NCBI GenBank assembly: GCA_014706295.1
Contig: JACSVZ010000001.1
Span: 43,118,383-43,182,382, forward strand
DNA from: Lycocorax pyrrhopterus obiensis
Lineage: Eukaryota > Chordata > Aves > Passeriformes > Paradisaeidae
DNA: 64,000 nucleotides
Direction: 5' to 3'
The position numbers and the translations under genes were made by a program. Below are positions 12,320 to 24,299 of this stretch, piece by piece. Every line of letters starts with the position of its first letter. The first letter of the stretch is position 1. The notes under the pieces were generated by a model. The model had not been told where the DNA came from and did no database searches. It saw nothing but the letters and a program-made list of their open reading frames with translations.

Positions 12320-12560
12320 CCTATAGGGCCTGGTAAACTTTCAAGATTATTTAAAACTTTTATCGATGATCTGGAAAGCAAAATGAAAAAGCAAGTGGTA
12401 ATGATAAATCTTTAACTGCCACAAAAACTGAAGGACTATTAACAAAGAGAAGTGACAAACTAAGAAAATCTCATCTGGCAAGTGAGGCAATCGAGTGAAT
12501 TTTAAAACATATACTTTAATAAAATACAGACAAAAGTAAATTTGCAAGTCTAAATATTGT
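12320..12560 (+). mobile_element. possible very old CR1/L3-like relic (reverse-transcriptase region)
   Basis: The words AGGGCCTGG, ACTTTC, then TTTTATCGATGATCTGGAAAG can be aligned with the CR1-clade stretch encoding Phe-Ile-Asn-Asp-Leu-Asp before the Ala-Asp-Asp catalytic motif. Further on, AATTTTAAAACATATACTTT resembles the following CR1/L3 region. The frame is broken and the match is short, so this may be chance. Confidence 0.3.
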
Positions 12561-13352
12561 ATTACATGCACATTAAAAGACAAAATATTCTGTTCCGTAA
12601 ATTAATTGTGGGTGTCCTGGGTAGACAGCAGAATATGAATTACCAAGAGCAATGTTCAAGCCAAAGATTTTAATGGCATATCTTTGGGGACAGAAATTGG
12701 AATACTGAATCAGATTAGGGGTGTTATATTACTCCTAAATCCCATTCTCATTGCCTTTGTTCAGAAAGGATGACACAGAAGTGAATTCTATTACAGTGAT
12801 TAAAATGGAACCAAAAAATGCTTTTGTTTTAACCAAGAAGCTCATCCTTTAGTGCCCTCAAAAAACCCCCTTGATCTCAAGAATTTATTTAACCAGCCTT
12901 ATAAACCTCTTAAGCGCCTATATGGCAAACACAGATTTAACAGATTCAGCAGGCCAAAGTATATGAAAATAGCAAATATATAATTTTTTTTTTTATTTAA
13001 ACATTCAAAATGAATCAAAAAAATCTATGCTACCAGAATAATACATTTAAAAAACATTCAGGTTGGTCTATATTAAAATAATTTTTCAAAAATAAAAACC
13101 AATTATCAACAGTTGTGTTAAGTGGGTTTTTTGGTTTTTCTTTTTTTTCTGGATCAAACAGGTTTTGGTTTTAAATCATGAATTAATTCAGACATTCAAG
13201 GATATGCTATGTACGAGCTTAAAGTAAAAAACCAAAATGGTCCCTTCTGCCTCTCAAAAATTTATTAATTCATATAAGTAAATCTGAAATGGCAAGACTG
13301 TACTCTATTTTGGTTTTTTGAGCTTGCAGGAAGTTGAAAGTGATTTAATCTC

Positions 13353-13882
13353 TGCTGTTGTTTAGCTCAGCAGGAACACCAGGCAGCCATTCACTCACTC
13401 CCCCTCAGTGGGATGAGAGAGAGAATCAGAAAAATGGTAAAATTCATTGGTTGGGATAAAAACAGTGTAGTAGGACAAAAGGAATGGAAAATAATAGTAG
13501 TAATGATGATAAAAGAACGTACGAAACAAGCAATGCACAATGTAATTTCTCACTACCTAGTGACTGATGACCTTAGCAGTGAGCCACCAGCCCCTGGCCA
13601 ATTCTCCCCAGTTTATATGCTGAATATGATTTTGTAAGGTATGGGATAGCTCTTGGGTCAGTTGGGGTCAGCTATGTCCACTCCCATCTTCTTGCACATC
13701 TCCCACCTGCTCACTGGCAGGGCAGTAAGAGAAGATGAAAAGTCCTTGACAGAGTAAGCACTGCTCAACAACAAGTAAAACATTACTGTGTTATTAACAT
13801 TATTCTCACCCTAAATGCAAAACACAGCATAATCCCAGCTACTGGGAAGAAAAGTAACTCTATCCCTGCTGAAACAAGGACA
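13353..13882 (-). mobile_element. solo LTR of an avian endogenous retrovirus
   Basis: Read on the minus strand it starts TGTCCTTGTTTCAGCAGGGA, continues with GTAGCTGGGATTATGCTGTG and AATAATGTTAATAACACAGTA, and reaches GCATATAAAC (TATA box, TTTATA on the plus strand at 13612-13617). After the leader region it ends near a reversed GTTTAGCTCAGCAGGAACACC. TG starts it on the minus strand and a CA can be placed at 13353-13354. The length of about 530 bp fits an LTR. I see no internal retroviral coding region or second LTR, so it is taken as solo. I could not identify a target-site duplication. Boundaries are good at 13882 and approximate at 13353. Confidence 0.8.
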
Positions 13883-16800
13883 ATGTCCAATGAATGATGA
13901 ACACTGAAAGGCAGTAAAATTTATGTTTATACTCTTGAAACTGATATGATACAAAAATCTAGTATCCTATTCACTTATTCTACATCATATACCTTCATGG
14001 GAAACATGGATTTTCTATAAATTTTATTGTATTGTATTTCAATAAAAATATCTTGATGCTCTATTACAGTTCAGTATGAACTAAGATCAGTCATAGTATT
14101 TTCTCTCATTCATTTATGTGCATATCATAAGTACTTCTGGAGGGAGTCTCAAAGGAGCCCAGCAGTGAATCCAATTTGGCTAATCAAGTCAAGTCCAGAA
14201 GAATTATTTCTAGAAATATTGCTACCTTGATCTCTTTCAAATGAGAGGAATAAACTGCTAATTTTTTTCTCTCTGCTTAGCATTACACAGAAAATACTTA
14301 GAAATACAGCATTTCCTTTGGTGATCCCTTAAAAAATACTACTCGCACACCTGTAGGCCAGAATTTCCTGCAGGGTTTCATTTCCTCAACAAAAATGTGC
14401 ATTCCAAATTAGAAGTACAGTTTATATTGGAGACTGGTATCTAGTATGGCAACTCATAGTTCCTCATGATAGTGCCCTGTGGGGATTTTTTTGAATAAAA
14501 AGCTTAAAAAGCTGTAGCTTTGTGTGAAGTACATCAGCTCTTTTTTTTTTTATGATATTTTCAAAAGGAGAATGAGATTTCTAATCAGCTATAGCCTTTA
14601 TATCCTTGAGATGATACACAAAGTACAAGCAATACATACAGTTCTATATCAAACCCACAGTTTTCTGCCTAGATCCAGGGCTACAGCTCTCTGTTTCAAG
14701 TTTGAAAACCCATTTTTCTCCATAAAATCACCACTAGCCTGAAATTCTGATGGAAGTAACACAATATTTCTCTCCAGTCTAAGCTAACTCAGCTGAACAA
14801 AGAAAGAAATAGACATTCATTCTGCTTACTGAACTGAACTGCAAAAATTAGAAAGGTGGCTAAGCGCCAGCACTGCACAACACAGCTCTAACCTACCTTT
14901 TGTTCTTTCCTGATATACCTTTACTACCTCAGGATCAAATCAGCTGCTGCCTGAATAGTGGAAATAAGAATCACCCCAGCTTATTATTATACGACTACTT
15001 TAAAATCCAGACATTTCTTCTCAGTAGTTATTTATGTGGCATTCAAAACCACTTAGTAAGAGAACAAAATTTTCAAAGAAAGCTAATTGCTGAATTAGGT
15101 AGCAATGACTAGCAATTTTCATTGAAGGTACAATTCCACACAGTGAGACTATGGGTTCAAGCACAAGCACACACTGTACATATTGTTCCATCCTTAGCAT
15201 GCTACCTGGCCATCACAGAGTCGAACTGACCTAACTAGCACTCTTCACAAAAATGCTTGACCCCAATTTGAGCCTTAGTATAGTCTATATGTTCTGAGTA
15301 GGCAGCCTGGATATGGTTATTCTGCTCTAGGAAGTAGGACACTTGCTGTTCCTGAACATTTTTGTTTAATACAACAGATGCAGTTTTTTAGGATGTCTAC
15401 GGTGCCAAATAAAAGAGAACTGGGCAATAAGGTACAGTGATGGATGCTGAATTTCTCAGTCTTTATAACTTACATCTGTTCCCCAACCAGTTCTCCCTAA
15501 GATAAATCGCTTATTAAGAGAATATTTGTAAGCACTGGGGATGTGTTAGCAGTATGTTCTCACCCTTGATCCTCTTTTTACTTAGCAATATAGATACAGC
15601 TCCTAAATGTAATTGTCCATTCACAAATACCCTTTTCCTAATTTGTTACATGTAGAAATCTTGCTTTATATCTGGGAGAGCATTTTATGGTTAACACCCA
15701 CCAACTCAAGTTCTCACTTGAGTTCTGTCATGAGCAATTTCTTTTCTTTCCAGCTGTTGCTCGTTCAGAGTGAATACAGGGGCAAAAGCTTGGCTCTTAT
15801 CCCTCAGTGCAATCCCTGCCGCCACACTTATGCACACTATCAACTTGATTTGTTTAAAAAATATTTAGGTATTTCCATCTGTAACAATGCATGTCTTGCT
15901 AACATTTCACTGTAGGTTTAAATCATCCTCAGAAAATTAAGTAAATGAATTAGACATTTCTAAGGTAACAAGTGAGAGCAAAATTAAACTCCAGAACAAT
16001 AGCATGTACTCTTATTTGTCTAGTACTTGAAATAACAGAACAAAGTCACATTATATATGATTAATGTCAGAGACTAATGTTCTTTGCCCCTTTCACCCAT
16101 ACATGCATGTGCTTGTATTTTTTTATGTCACCATTCTTTTCTGTTCATCTGTTTCCTTTTATTCATTTGAAGGTTATTAGTTATAACCCCCTCCACTAAA
16201 TATTACAAATAAGTTTTCAAATAATTTGAAAATAATTTTATTTTAATCACCCTTTACCTCATCTTCATCTGAATTTTTGGACCTTTCTTCCTTGGCAAGG
16301 GCTGATATAGATAGACATATATGACATATATTAGACAGTTTTCTTTGGTCATAATAGTTGACTGAAATTCTGTCTTTCCAGAACAGAATATGTGAATCAC
16401 TAGACAGCTAAATATCGAGTGCTTTAATGAACAACTGAGGTCTAACCAAAAATTAGAAAATGGATTGACTTAAACAACACGGCATACTGTGATCAGATAA
16501 AGCTCATTTGAACAAACATAACCAGGATTGTGGGTGGGGTTGGGCTTCAGAATCATACACCTCAGTGTAGATGCCAAAACATTTACATGTTTTTCTGTAA
16601 GTAAAGTGTCTAAGGTCCTCAGTAGTAATTTGCATGTTAGAATTTTGATTCAGTTTTGTGGACATGGTTGTCTAGTGCTTTTTGGTATGATCTAGAGTGT
16701 CCGGGGCACTACACAGAGACAGAGGAGTGATAGTGAATTTGCAGAAGAGCTTCTCGAGCAACAACTGAAGGCCAAGGAACACCGAGCAGCTGGAAAGGCT

Positions 16801-19800
16801 CCAGGCATCTGAGTGCATGCAATTGAACCATAATCCTAGTTAAAGCTGGGAGTTATTCAGCTGAGCAAAGGCCAGAGTCTAAACTGAGATTTATAGAAAA
16901 GAAACAATGACAAAAGAAAGTTTTCCAAGTAAATTCTTAATTCTTTTAGCCAGGCAGTGAATTTTTTGTTTGTTTGGTAACAACACAGCTCGTACAACAA
17001 CTAGGTCAACTGGACAAAAGCACAGTGGAATCTCAACCATTATCTAGATGCTATAGATATAAAATTCATTGTTTGTCTGCATGTTCCCTCTCTATATAAA
17101 TATACTACTAGCAAGAAAAATATCAAATTATTCCTGAGGAAAAACGCTGATACAACTAAAGAATTGAATTTTCTCAAACAAAGTTTCAAACCAAACATTT
17201 TCAGTATTAAAAACTAGAACTTGGAAAATCATATGGAGAATTAATCACAATTAAAGCCAGTTTCAATAATCTCATGATTATCATTACACGGGACAGTTTT
17301 TTCAAATAAAAGAAGAAACCAACACATACCAAAGAAGCTGTGAAATTGAAGAGAATTCACCAACCTGCAAGATTCCTATATAGCAACATGAGTGCATGAT
17401 CATTAACTCATTATCAGGCACTGATTTCTACTGATAATAACATCAGTCTGTTATGAATCTGGCTGTTACTTAAAAATAAAAATCATGACATTAGCAAAAC
17501 AGTAAATGTTCAATTTTTTTTTTTTTAAGAATAAAGCTTATTCCATGGTCAACATGTTTATATTAAATTGCTACTGAAAAATAAACTAGGAATGGGTTCT
17601 ACAGCAGATTATCTATACCACATCAGTCGTTCATCTTTGTATTTTCAGTCTGTGTCAATTCTGAGCTTAGGTCTACAAAAGTAGAATTTATTTTTACTTC
17701 TTTGACACAGTTTTTTTCTTAAGAGTTAATAATCTGTAAACCCTAGTTTCCTCTCATTATCAGTAGAAACAGAAGTCTAAAGTTACAGCTGAAGTGAATT
17801 AAACATCATGATAGATAATGAAAATCGCAGATAGGCTATTTCAGGTTTTGATTTCTTCTAATGCTTCACAGATCTGCAAGTGAAAGGGCATAATATTAAG
17901 CCATTTAGAAGCAGGACCTTCTGGAACACTTTTCACTTTATAAGAATATGCTACTTGACATTTCTTCTGGAAGGCCAATCAGAAGATATTATAGAAAAAG
18001 CTGCACTGCAGTAATCTGTGATGCCATCATGAGCAAAATTGTGACTGTATTGTTAGAGGTACATTTCTATTTCTGCCCTGTTGTGAGTGGATAAATTGAC
18101 GATTTATCCAGAGAACTGATTTTAGAGAATGGAATTCAGTAGACAGTCAGGGGAGGTGACCCACCAGCAATGCTGACCGACACACTGCTTTCCCTTATCC
18201 ACTAGCAGCATGATAAAGCTACTTTCACCTTTTACTTGGTGACATTTCTAGCCCTCACATCAGTGGACTCGAGTGACTGAGAAAAAGCAACAGCTGCTGT
18301 GTAAAATTCATGAAAACTAAGCTGACAGCAAGGCCAATGTTGCGTAACTTCATAAAACTAGTACGGTCCTAGAAACATTTGAAAGCAAGTTAAATACAAA
18401 AATAAAATAGAAGGAAGCCTTTACTTTTGCATTAGCCATTCCTCTGTAGATAACGCAAGTGAAAAATGTCCCATATACCTAAAAAATGGAAACATTAAAA
18501 ATACATCTCCCTCTTCAGCAGCTGCACCTATACTTTTTCCTTAAATCAGAGCATTATAAGTTGATCTAGAATATGATGTGAGAGTAGACACCTATAAAAT
18601 TTAACACATAACTCAATTACTGTGAAACAAAATCCTTCAGTATTCATCTCATAACAGACCATAGCAATGTTGTTTATAGAACAGTTTTTGTCGGGACGGA
18701 GACTCTGTGCAAAAATATTGTCATGTCCCACGTCCCCTTCCCCCCCCACCCTGCAATACAAAAGATATTGTGCAGAACCTTAATATAACTAATAACCAGG
18801 AATCTCCTTATATTAGTGAGACCAAGTATCAATTACAAAGGCGTACCTCCAGTCCTTATATGTGACTTTGTATGGCCCCATCCTACAATAAGATATTGCC
18901 ACAAAACATACCACAGCAAAAAGATATATGCAGAACCTTCTGCATTATTTATCAAGCTTTTCTTAAGGTCCAATATATACTCTTTTCATTTTCAGAATAT
19001 ATCCTTCAGACAGAATGCCAGTATAAACTCTAGTACATCATTTATGCCGCACTTAAGCCTTACACTGAAAGTTTTCCAGTCTCTGAGATTGTGTGCCAGC
19101 ACTCTCCAGAAGGCAAGTGAATTCTCAATAAGGTTAAAACAAGGCTTTCCTGTCACACAATTTGCCCCTTGTCTCCATTCTTGAGTTGTCATTTATTTTT
19201 ATGATTTCTGTATAACTATATTTCTGTGGTTATATTCGTGTAGTAAGGCTGCTTTGCATAAATTGAGACTTATCATATATGAAGGGCTGTATTTTTAAAT
19301 CCTCTTTGCCTCCAAACTATTCTTAAAATAGTTCCCATTGCCTAGTCTTGTCAAAATGCATCATACCTGTTTTTGAAAATCTTCAAGAGAATTAAGGTAT
19401 CCTTGAAATATGAAAGTAGTGGAGGAGGGGACGTGTACGTTACTTGAGAACAGGTTTCTTGGTGCATAAAGAAGTGGACCATTTACAATCGGAGTCTTCT
19501 CAGAAAGATTTGATAGAACAATTCTTTAGATCCCATTGGGTCTCGTGTGTGTGACTATTTTAACTTTTCTCAGAAAAGCTATCTTCGACTTCAAGTAACT
19601 GCCTATGCTATTTCTCTGCAGCATTACTTATTCAGATGCAATCAAATACCATGGAGAATATTATAAAATAGAGAAAGCCTTTTTTGAAATTCCTGAGAAA
19701 GCCTGGTTCATGCATTTTGCAGCTGTAATACGTGCGCAATAGTCTAATTATAGTAATCCTAATCTATGCAGACTATGTTATTAAATGTGACATATATTTT

Positions 19801-22337
19801 AATTGTTGACAGATGGCTTTGAACCGTGTATAAATATTTATAAAGTCACACTTATTCCTATAGCTAGCACACACAAAAGTTCCAGGTATATTAGTCTGTC
19901 TTTTCTGAATCCTTTCATATGCACATGCAAATTCAGGATTTCCATTTTAATAACTATTTTATTGTTTAGGTTATCTGAAGACATAAAAGAACCATTTTCT
20001 TTTTGAAGTGAAAAGAATATTTCATAGATTACAGACAGTTTTGATTACTGTGGAAATCAGAGTACTTTTTCATCAGTACATTGTACTGTGTTAGCCCATG
20101 TGCTCACGGTTAATAATATTGCCATTGTGCTGCTTATTCATAATCACCTATCTTCTCTCATCACTACAGGGGAGATATCAATAGAAACCTTAAAATCTCC
20201 AAGAAAAGTGCAGAAAAACAGGATCAATCCAGCAACACCATTCATTAACACGTGAATCTTATGTAGAACTCAGAAATCCTCATTTAAATCGCGTGTAGAG
20301 AAAAAGTTAGTTATTAACAAGAAAATAGTCAACATTTACAAGAACTGCCATATAGAAAACACATTATCTGAGCTTTTCAGAGATGTCCAAGGGTAGGCTT
20401 AAACTAATGAATAAGGTGAAGACTGAGGGATCACACAAGTCAGAAAATCTGCTTACACATCTTTTCAGCTGTTATGGTGCGAGTCACTTCATGTAGCTTT
20501 AGAAATCTAAACTTAGGCATCTGTCTGTGCAGAAAGACAGGCAAGTCCAGTGGGTAATTCATCTCAGCCTAAAGTTATCTGTAAGATGTTTATTGAAGTC
20601 AAAAGTCAGATTCTCTGCTGATAATGTGGTTTTGCAAAGAAACCCAACCCACCAAACAAGCACACAAAAAACCCACAACCAAACCAACAAAAAGAAAGAC
20701 TGTGCAGGTTTACTTTTTTTTCCCCCACTGTAGGACACTTCTATTTAACTTAAACACCTGCAGGTTATTTAAGTGGTACTAGTTACCTTTTAGAGTCACT
20801 AGATCTTTTAGAGTCAATGGAAAGAAACAAGCATCTTCAAAAGTCTGACCTCATCTTAAAATAAATCATGCAAGGGTGCATGGACATATGCATTGCTGAT
20901 TTTGGAAGAGCATTATATGGTGCTACGTATTCCAAAGAAGGTTAATTTTTTTCTGCCTGGATTCTTGCACTAAAAGCTCATTCTGTCACAAACTACTCTC
21001 CTGCAGAAAATGGAGGGAGGAGGCAGCCATTTAAAACAACAAAGTGAAAATTAGAAACCTTGGCACTTAACTTCAAAAACTGCAGCCATGAAGTGATAGG
21101 ATGCTAAGTCCTTTCAAGAGGGTGTGATAATTTCTTCCTTGAAAGTCTGGTGAAGGGATAAATCACCAAGGAAAGAAAGAAAATAAATGTCAGGCATTTG
21201 ATGTCAGTCTTCCTACTGTGTCAAAGGTAGAGAAAAAATATTTTAAAAGTTTTGAGAGTAAATTATAAAGCTATTTGTTATATTCATTTTCCTTACAATT
21301 ACTAGAAATTTTTATGGCAAGTTTTATACATTTTTTTAGCACAGTGACAGTAAGATTTCAATTCTTTTCATTGTATCAGAAATATTTCACACAAAGTATG
21401 CCAACAACCAAACATCAGAAATGGATGAGTCAGCATTCTAAGGCTTTTATGAAATATAAAAAATCTTGAATTCCTTTGAGATGAGCCATATTTATTGCAT
21501 CTTATTTTCTCTTATATAGAGCATCTAATTGGGGAAATACTGAAAACTCCTAGTCAATGCAGTTATACATTTTTCATTTTATTAGAAGTATGAATTTCTA
21601 GCATTAAAATCTTTCATACAAAATTAAAAAAAAAATCCTTGTTAAAGCCAAGCATGAATGTCGTATACTCTTTGTAAGGCACTCTGGGTGTTTTTCAATT
21701 TCTCATAATCCAATTACATATGTGCATGTCCTAACTTCTCTGGAGATAATATATGACAGATGGAGTCTGAATTTTGTTTCAAATGCTAGTAAAATTTATA
21801 TATTATACCTAACCTGACACAGATTTCGTTATTGCAATGTGTTCATTTCTGCATGGTTTTGTAATTTAAATTTATGTAGAAATGGGAATCATTAAGAGAT
21901 CAAGTATTAACATCAAAAAATATAGAATGCCTTTGAAAAAATATGAGACAAAATACATAAAAACGTTAAGTCTGAGGTTTATTTTCTAGAGTTCAGTGTT
22001 CCCATTTCTCTTTATATCTTCCAAAATTGAATGTGTAATAAATTACAATCCTAGAAGTTGCTCAACTCAAGTCTTTTACATACAGTCAACTGGATAAGCA
22101 TAGTATAAATGTTAGTAAAATACAGTTGTGTTTATAATAACAGAGCTTCAGTCCCTCACATACAATAAAATTTGATTTTTTGTTTTACTGTAGTGTTCTT
22201 TTGCATGCAGGCCTGGGCTTTACTGCTCTATAAATTGCAAAGAAAGCAAAGAAGTTCTAATGTGAGTTGGTACGCCACAGTGCAATACTGGGGGCTTCCA
22301 GCTGTTGTGCTCAGCCCAGGAGAAAAATTACCCCCTT
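13883..22337. other. intronic DNA, nothing assigned except short repeats
   Basis: I recognise no gene, LINE or LTR. There are T-runs near 14540 and 17516-17527, a C-run near 18741, the 22-bp direct repeat listed separately, and an A/C-rich stretch at 20640-20700. Open frames of 60-122 codons here lack coding character. Confidence 0.55.
18760..18939. repeat. short direct repeat flanking about 137 bp
   Basis: AAAAGATATTGTGCAGAACC at 18760 recurs with one indel and one mismatch as AAAAGATATATGCAGAACC at 18919, in the same orientation. The enclosed sequence shows no known mobile element. Confidence 0.6.
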
Positions 22338-22500
22338 AATCATAGAGTCACAAATGGTTTAGTCTACAAGAGACCTTACAAATCAGTTAGTTCCAATCCT
22401 CCTGCCATGGGCACATACACCTTTCACCAGAGGAAATTGCTCAGAATCCTATCTAACCTGGACTTGAACACTTCCAGGGATGGAAGCTCACCTCCACCCC
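22338..22500 (-). mobile_element. CR1 LINE, short 3' end fragment
   Basis: The plus strand starts AATCATAGAGTCACAAATGG and continues AGTTCCAATCCTCCTGCCATGGGC, GAGGAAATTGCTCAGAATCC, CTAACCTGGACTTGAACACTTCCAGGGATGG. That is the reversed CR1 3' region, so the 3' end lies at 22338. It stops in a C-rich stretch where the tandem repeat at 22501 begins. Confidence 0.92.
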
Positions 22501-22545
22501 GAGAGGCAAATGTCCTCAAGAGGCAAATGCCCCCAAGAGGCAAAG
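22501..22545. repeat. 17-bp tandem repeat, about 2.7 copies
   Basis: AGAGGCAAA recurs three times at a 17-bp spacing, with intervening TGTCCTCA and TGCCCCCA. It abuts the broken end of the CR1 fragment. Confidence 0.85.
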
Positions 22546-23689
22546 ATTATTCGTACAAGCACAGCCTTAGGGAAGAAGATAACGCTCGGAAATCAAACCA
22601 TATTTACATGCCTCACCCTATCTTAAAATTCTGTCAACAGAAGAACAGGTATTACTTATTTTCTTTCATACAATAACTTATTTATTAAGGTTTTCATACA
22701 AAAAATGAGATACTCAGGCTAAAACCCACATCCTGTCCACAGTGAATCATACCCATATTTTCTTCTATTATCCTAGCTTTTATACTATAGTCTAATTTCT
22801 TCAAGAAAGACATGATCTCAAGATATTCTTTACGAAAAATGTATCAGTGAAGAACGAATTCTTGATATTTTATGGACCCAAAGCACTAAAGAGAAATCAG
22901 AGATTTGTAACCTCTTAGTTGAAGACCTGAAAGTTATACTAACTGAAGAATAAAGTTCTCCCTCCTCAAAGATCCTGTAGTTTTGATGTAGAGGCATTCT
23001 CTCTGGAATAAGCTGAACTAGGATTTCTCAACTTGTACTTTAATCATCAAACTATTATTTGAGGGGAAAGAAGGAAAAAAGCAGCCTCTTCTTCTCTTAG
23101 ATCAATGTTTAAAGTCTGTACTGTCTAGAATAAGTGATTAAATTACCATCTCCACCAATTTGAGGGAGCATACAGACAAAATGGCTGGAGGGGAAACAAA
23201 ACAAGCCAGACAGAGATGAGCCCCTGTCCCAGCCATCCCATAAAAGCCTCAACTGATGGGCTGTGGGTCACCTGTCTTCCAGACTCTATGAGGAAGGATC
23301 TCCATGGATCACTTCAAATACTGAAGGAGTAATTTCCTAAGAAATGTGAGACGCTTCTAGGATGAAGGGGAAGTGCATTTTGAGATTGTACAAAGCTTAA
23401 TATGGGGTGCTTAGAGGCAGAACCAAAGATGGGGAAAAGCAGAGACCAAGGGGTTCTGAGGAGGAACAAGCATGGGAAAGTAAAGGGGCAAAGAGATGAA
23501 AAGAGCCAGTCAATTTCAAACAGGGTCTCATCTGTATGCTTAACTGGCTATGCTCTATATATGACCTGCACAGCCTGCCCTGTGTTCCATTTAACTCCGA
23601 GTGTTATTTGGGGTGAGAGCCTACATTTTGTGTGTATAACAGTCTGAGTGTCAGCTGCTCATGTGGGAACCATAAGTCACACCGGTCCC

Positions 23690-24142
23690 TCTCTCTGATG
23701 AAGGCACTGGATTGCACTGATATTCTGGGGGTCCATATGTCATATCTTAGTGTGTGATTGCTGGGTTGGACTAGGTCAAGTCAGGTAAGAGGTCTGGGAG
23801 CCAGGTAGTGAAGAAAACATATGTCTGGGCTGGATACTGGAGAGGTCAGAGGGTCTATGAGTCGGCTAGTGGAGGGGCCAGAAGGCCACTGGCACATTCA
23901 CTGCCAGAGACCAGAAGATCCAAGACTGATGGGTAGAGGATGAGTGCCTAGGGGTAGAAACTGAAAGGATCCCTAGTCTGTACGTCTGGATATATGGATG
24001 GGCAAAGGGCATCTGTCCCAGAAGAAGGAGTCAGGATGTAAGCCTGGGGGTGGGATAGCATGCTCAAGTGCCAGCAACTGGGGACATCAAAGTTCAGTTA
24101 TTGGACAAGCTAGGTGTCCAAAGGCGAGTTATTGAAGCGAAA
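23690..24142. repeat. G-rich degenerate tandem region (possible minisatellite or unassigned repeat)
   Basis: The region is richer in G than its surroundings and repeatedly uses words such as GAGGTC, CTGGGGG, CTAGGGG and TAGTGRAG. One related pair is AGAGGTCTGGGAGCCAGG at 23788 and AGAGGTCAGAGGGTC at 23841, both ending in a TAGTG motif. No clean period can be set by eye. It runs directly into the TA/TG microsatellite. I cannot name a family. It may extend left to about 23170. Confidence 0.4.
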
Positions 24143-24291
24143 TTGTGTATGTGTGTGTATATATGTATTACATGTATATATATACACATATACAAAAATA
24201 CATTTATATACATGTTCATATATATATAATGCATATAAACACATACATATATATAATATATATACACAATACATAAATATATATATGTATT
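24143..24291. repeat. TA/TG/CA compound microsatellite
   Basis: Almost 150 bp of alternating purine-pyrimidine steps (GTGTATGTGTGTGTATATAT, ACATGTATATATATACAC, CATATATATAATGCATATAA and so on), interrupted by short A-runs. It is self-complementary over long stretches and explains the overlapping open frames on both strands, which are not genes. Confidence 0.9.
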
Positions 24292-24299
24292 TTCCATTC

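Larger units (their letters stand above)
9136..13352. other. intronic DNA, mostly unassigned
   Basis: Apart from the microsatellite at 10737-10795 and the weak CR1-like relic near 12320 I assign nothing here. A 135-codon open frame at 11466-11873 is the longest in the window, but its translation resembles no protein I know and the region has no sign of codon bias. Short T-runs occur near 10935 and 12990. Confidence 0.6.
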
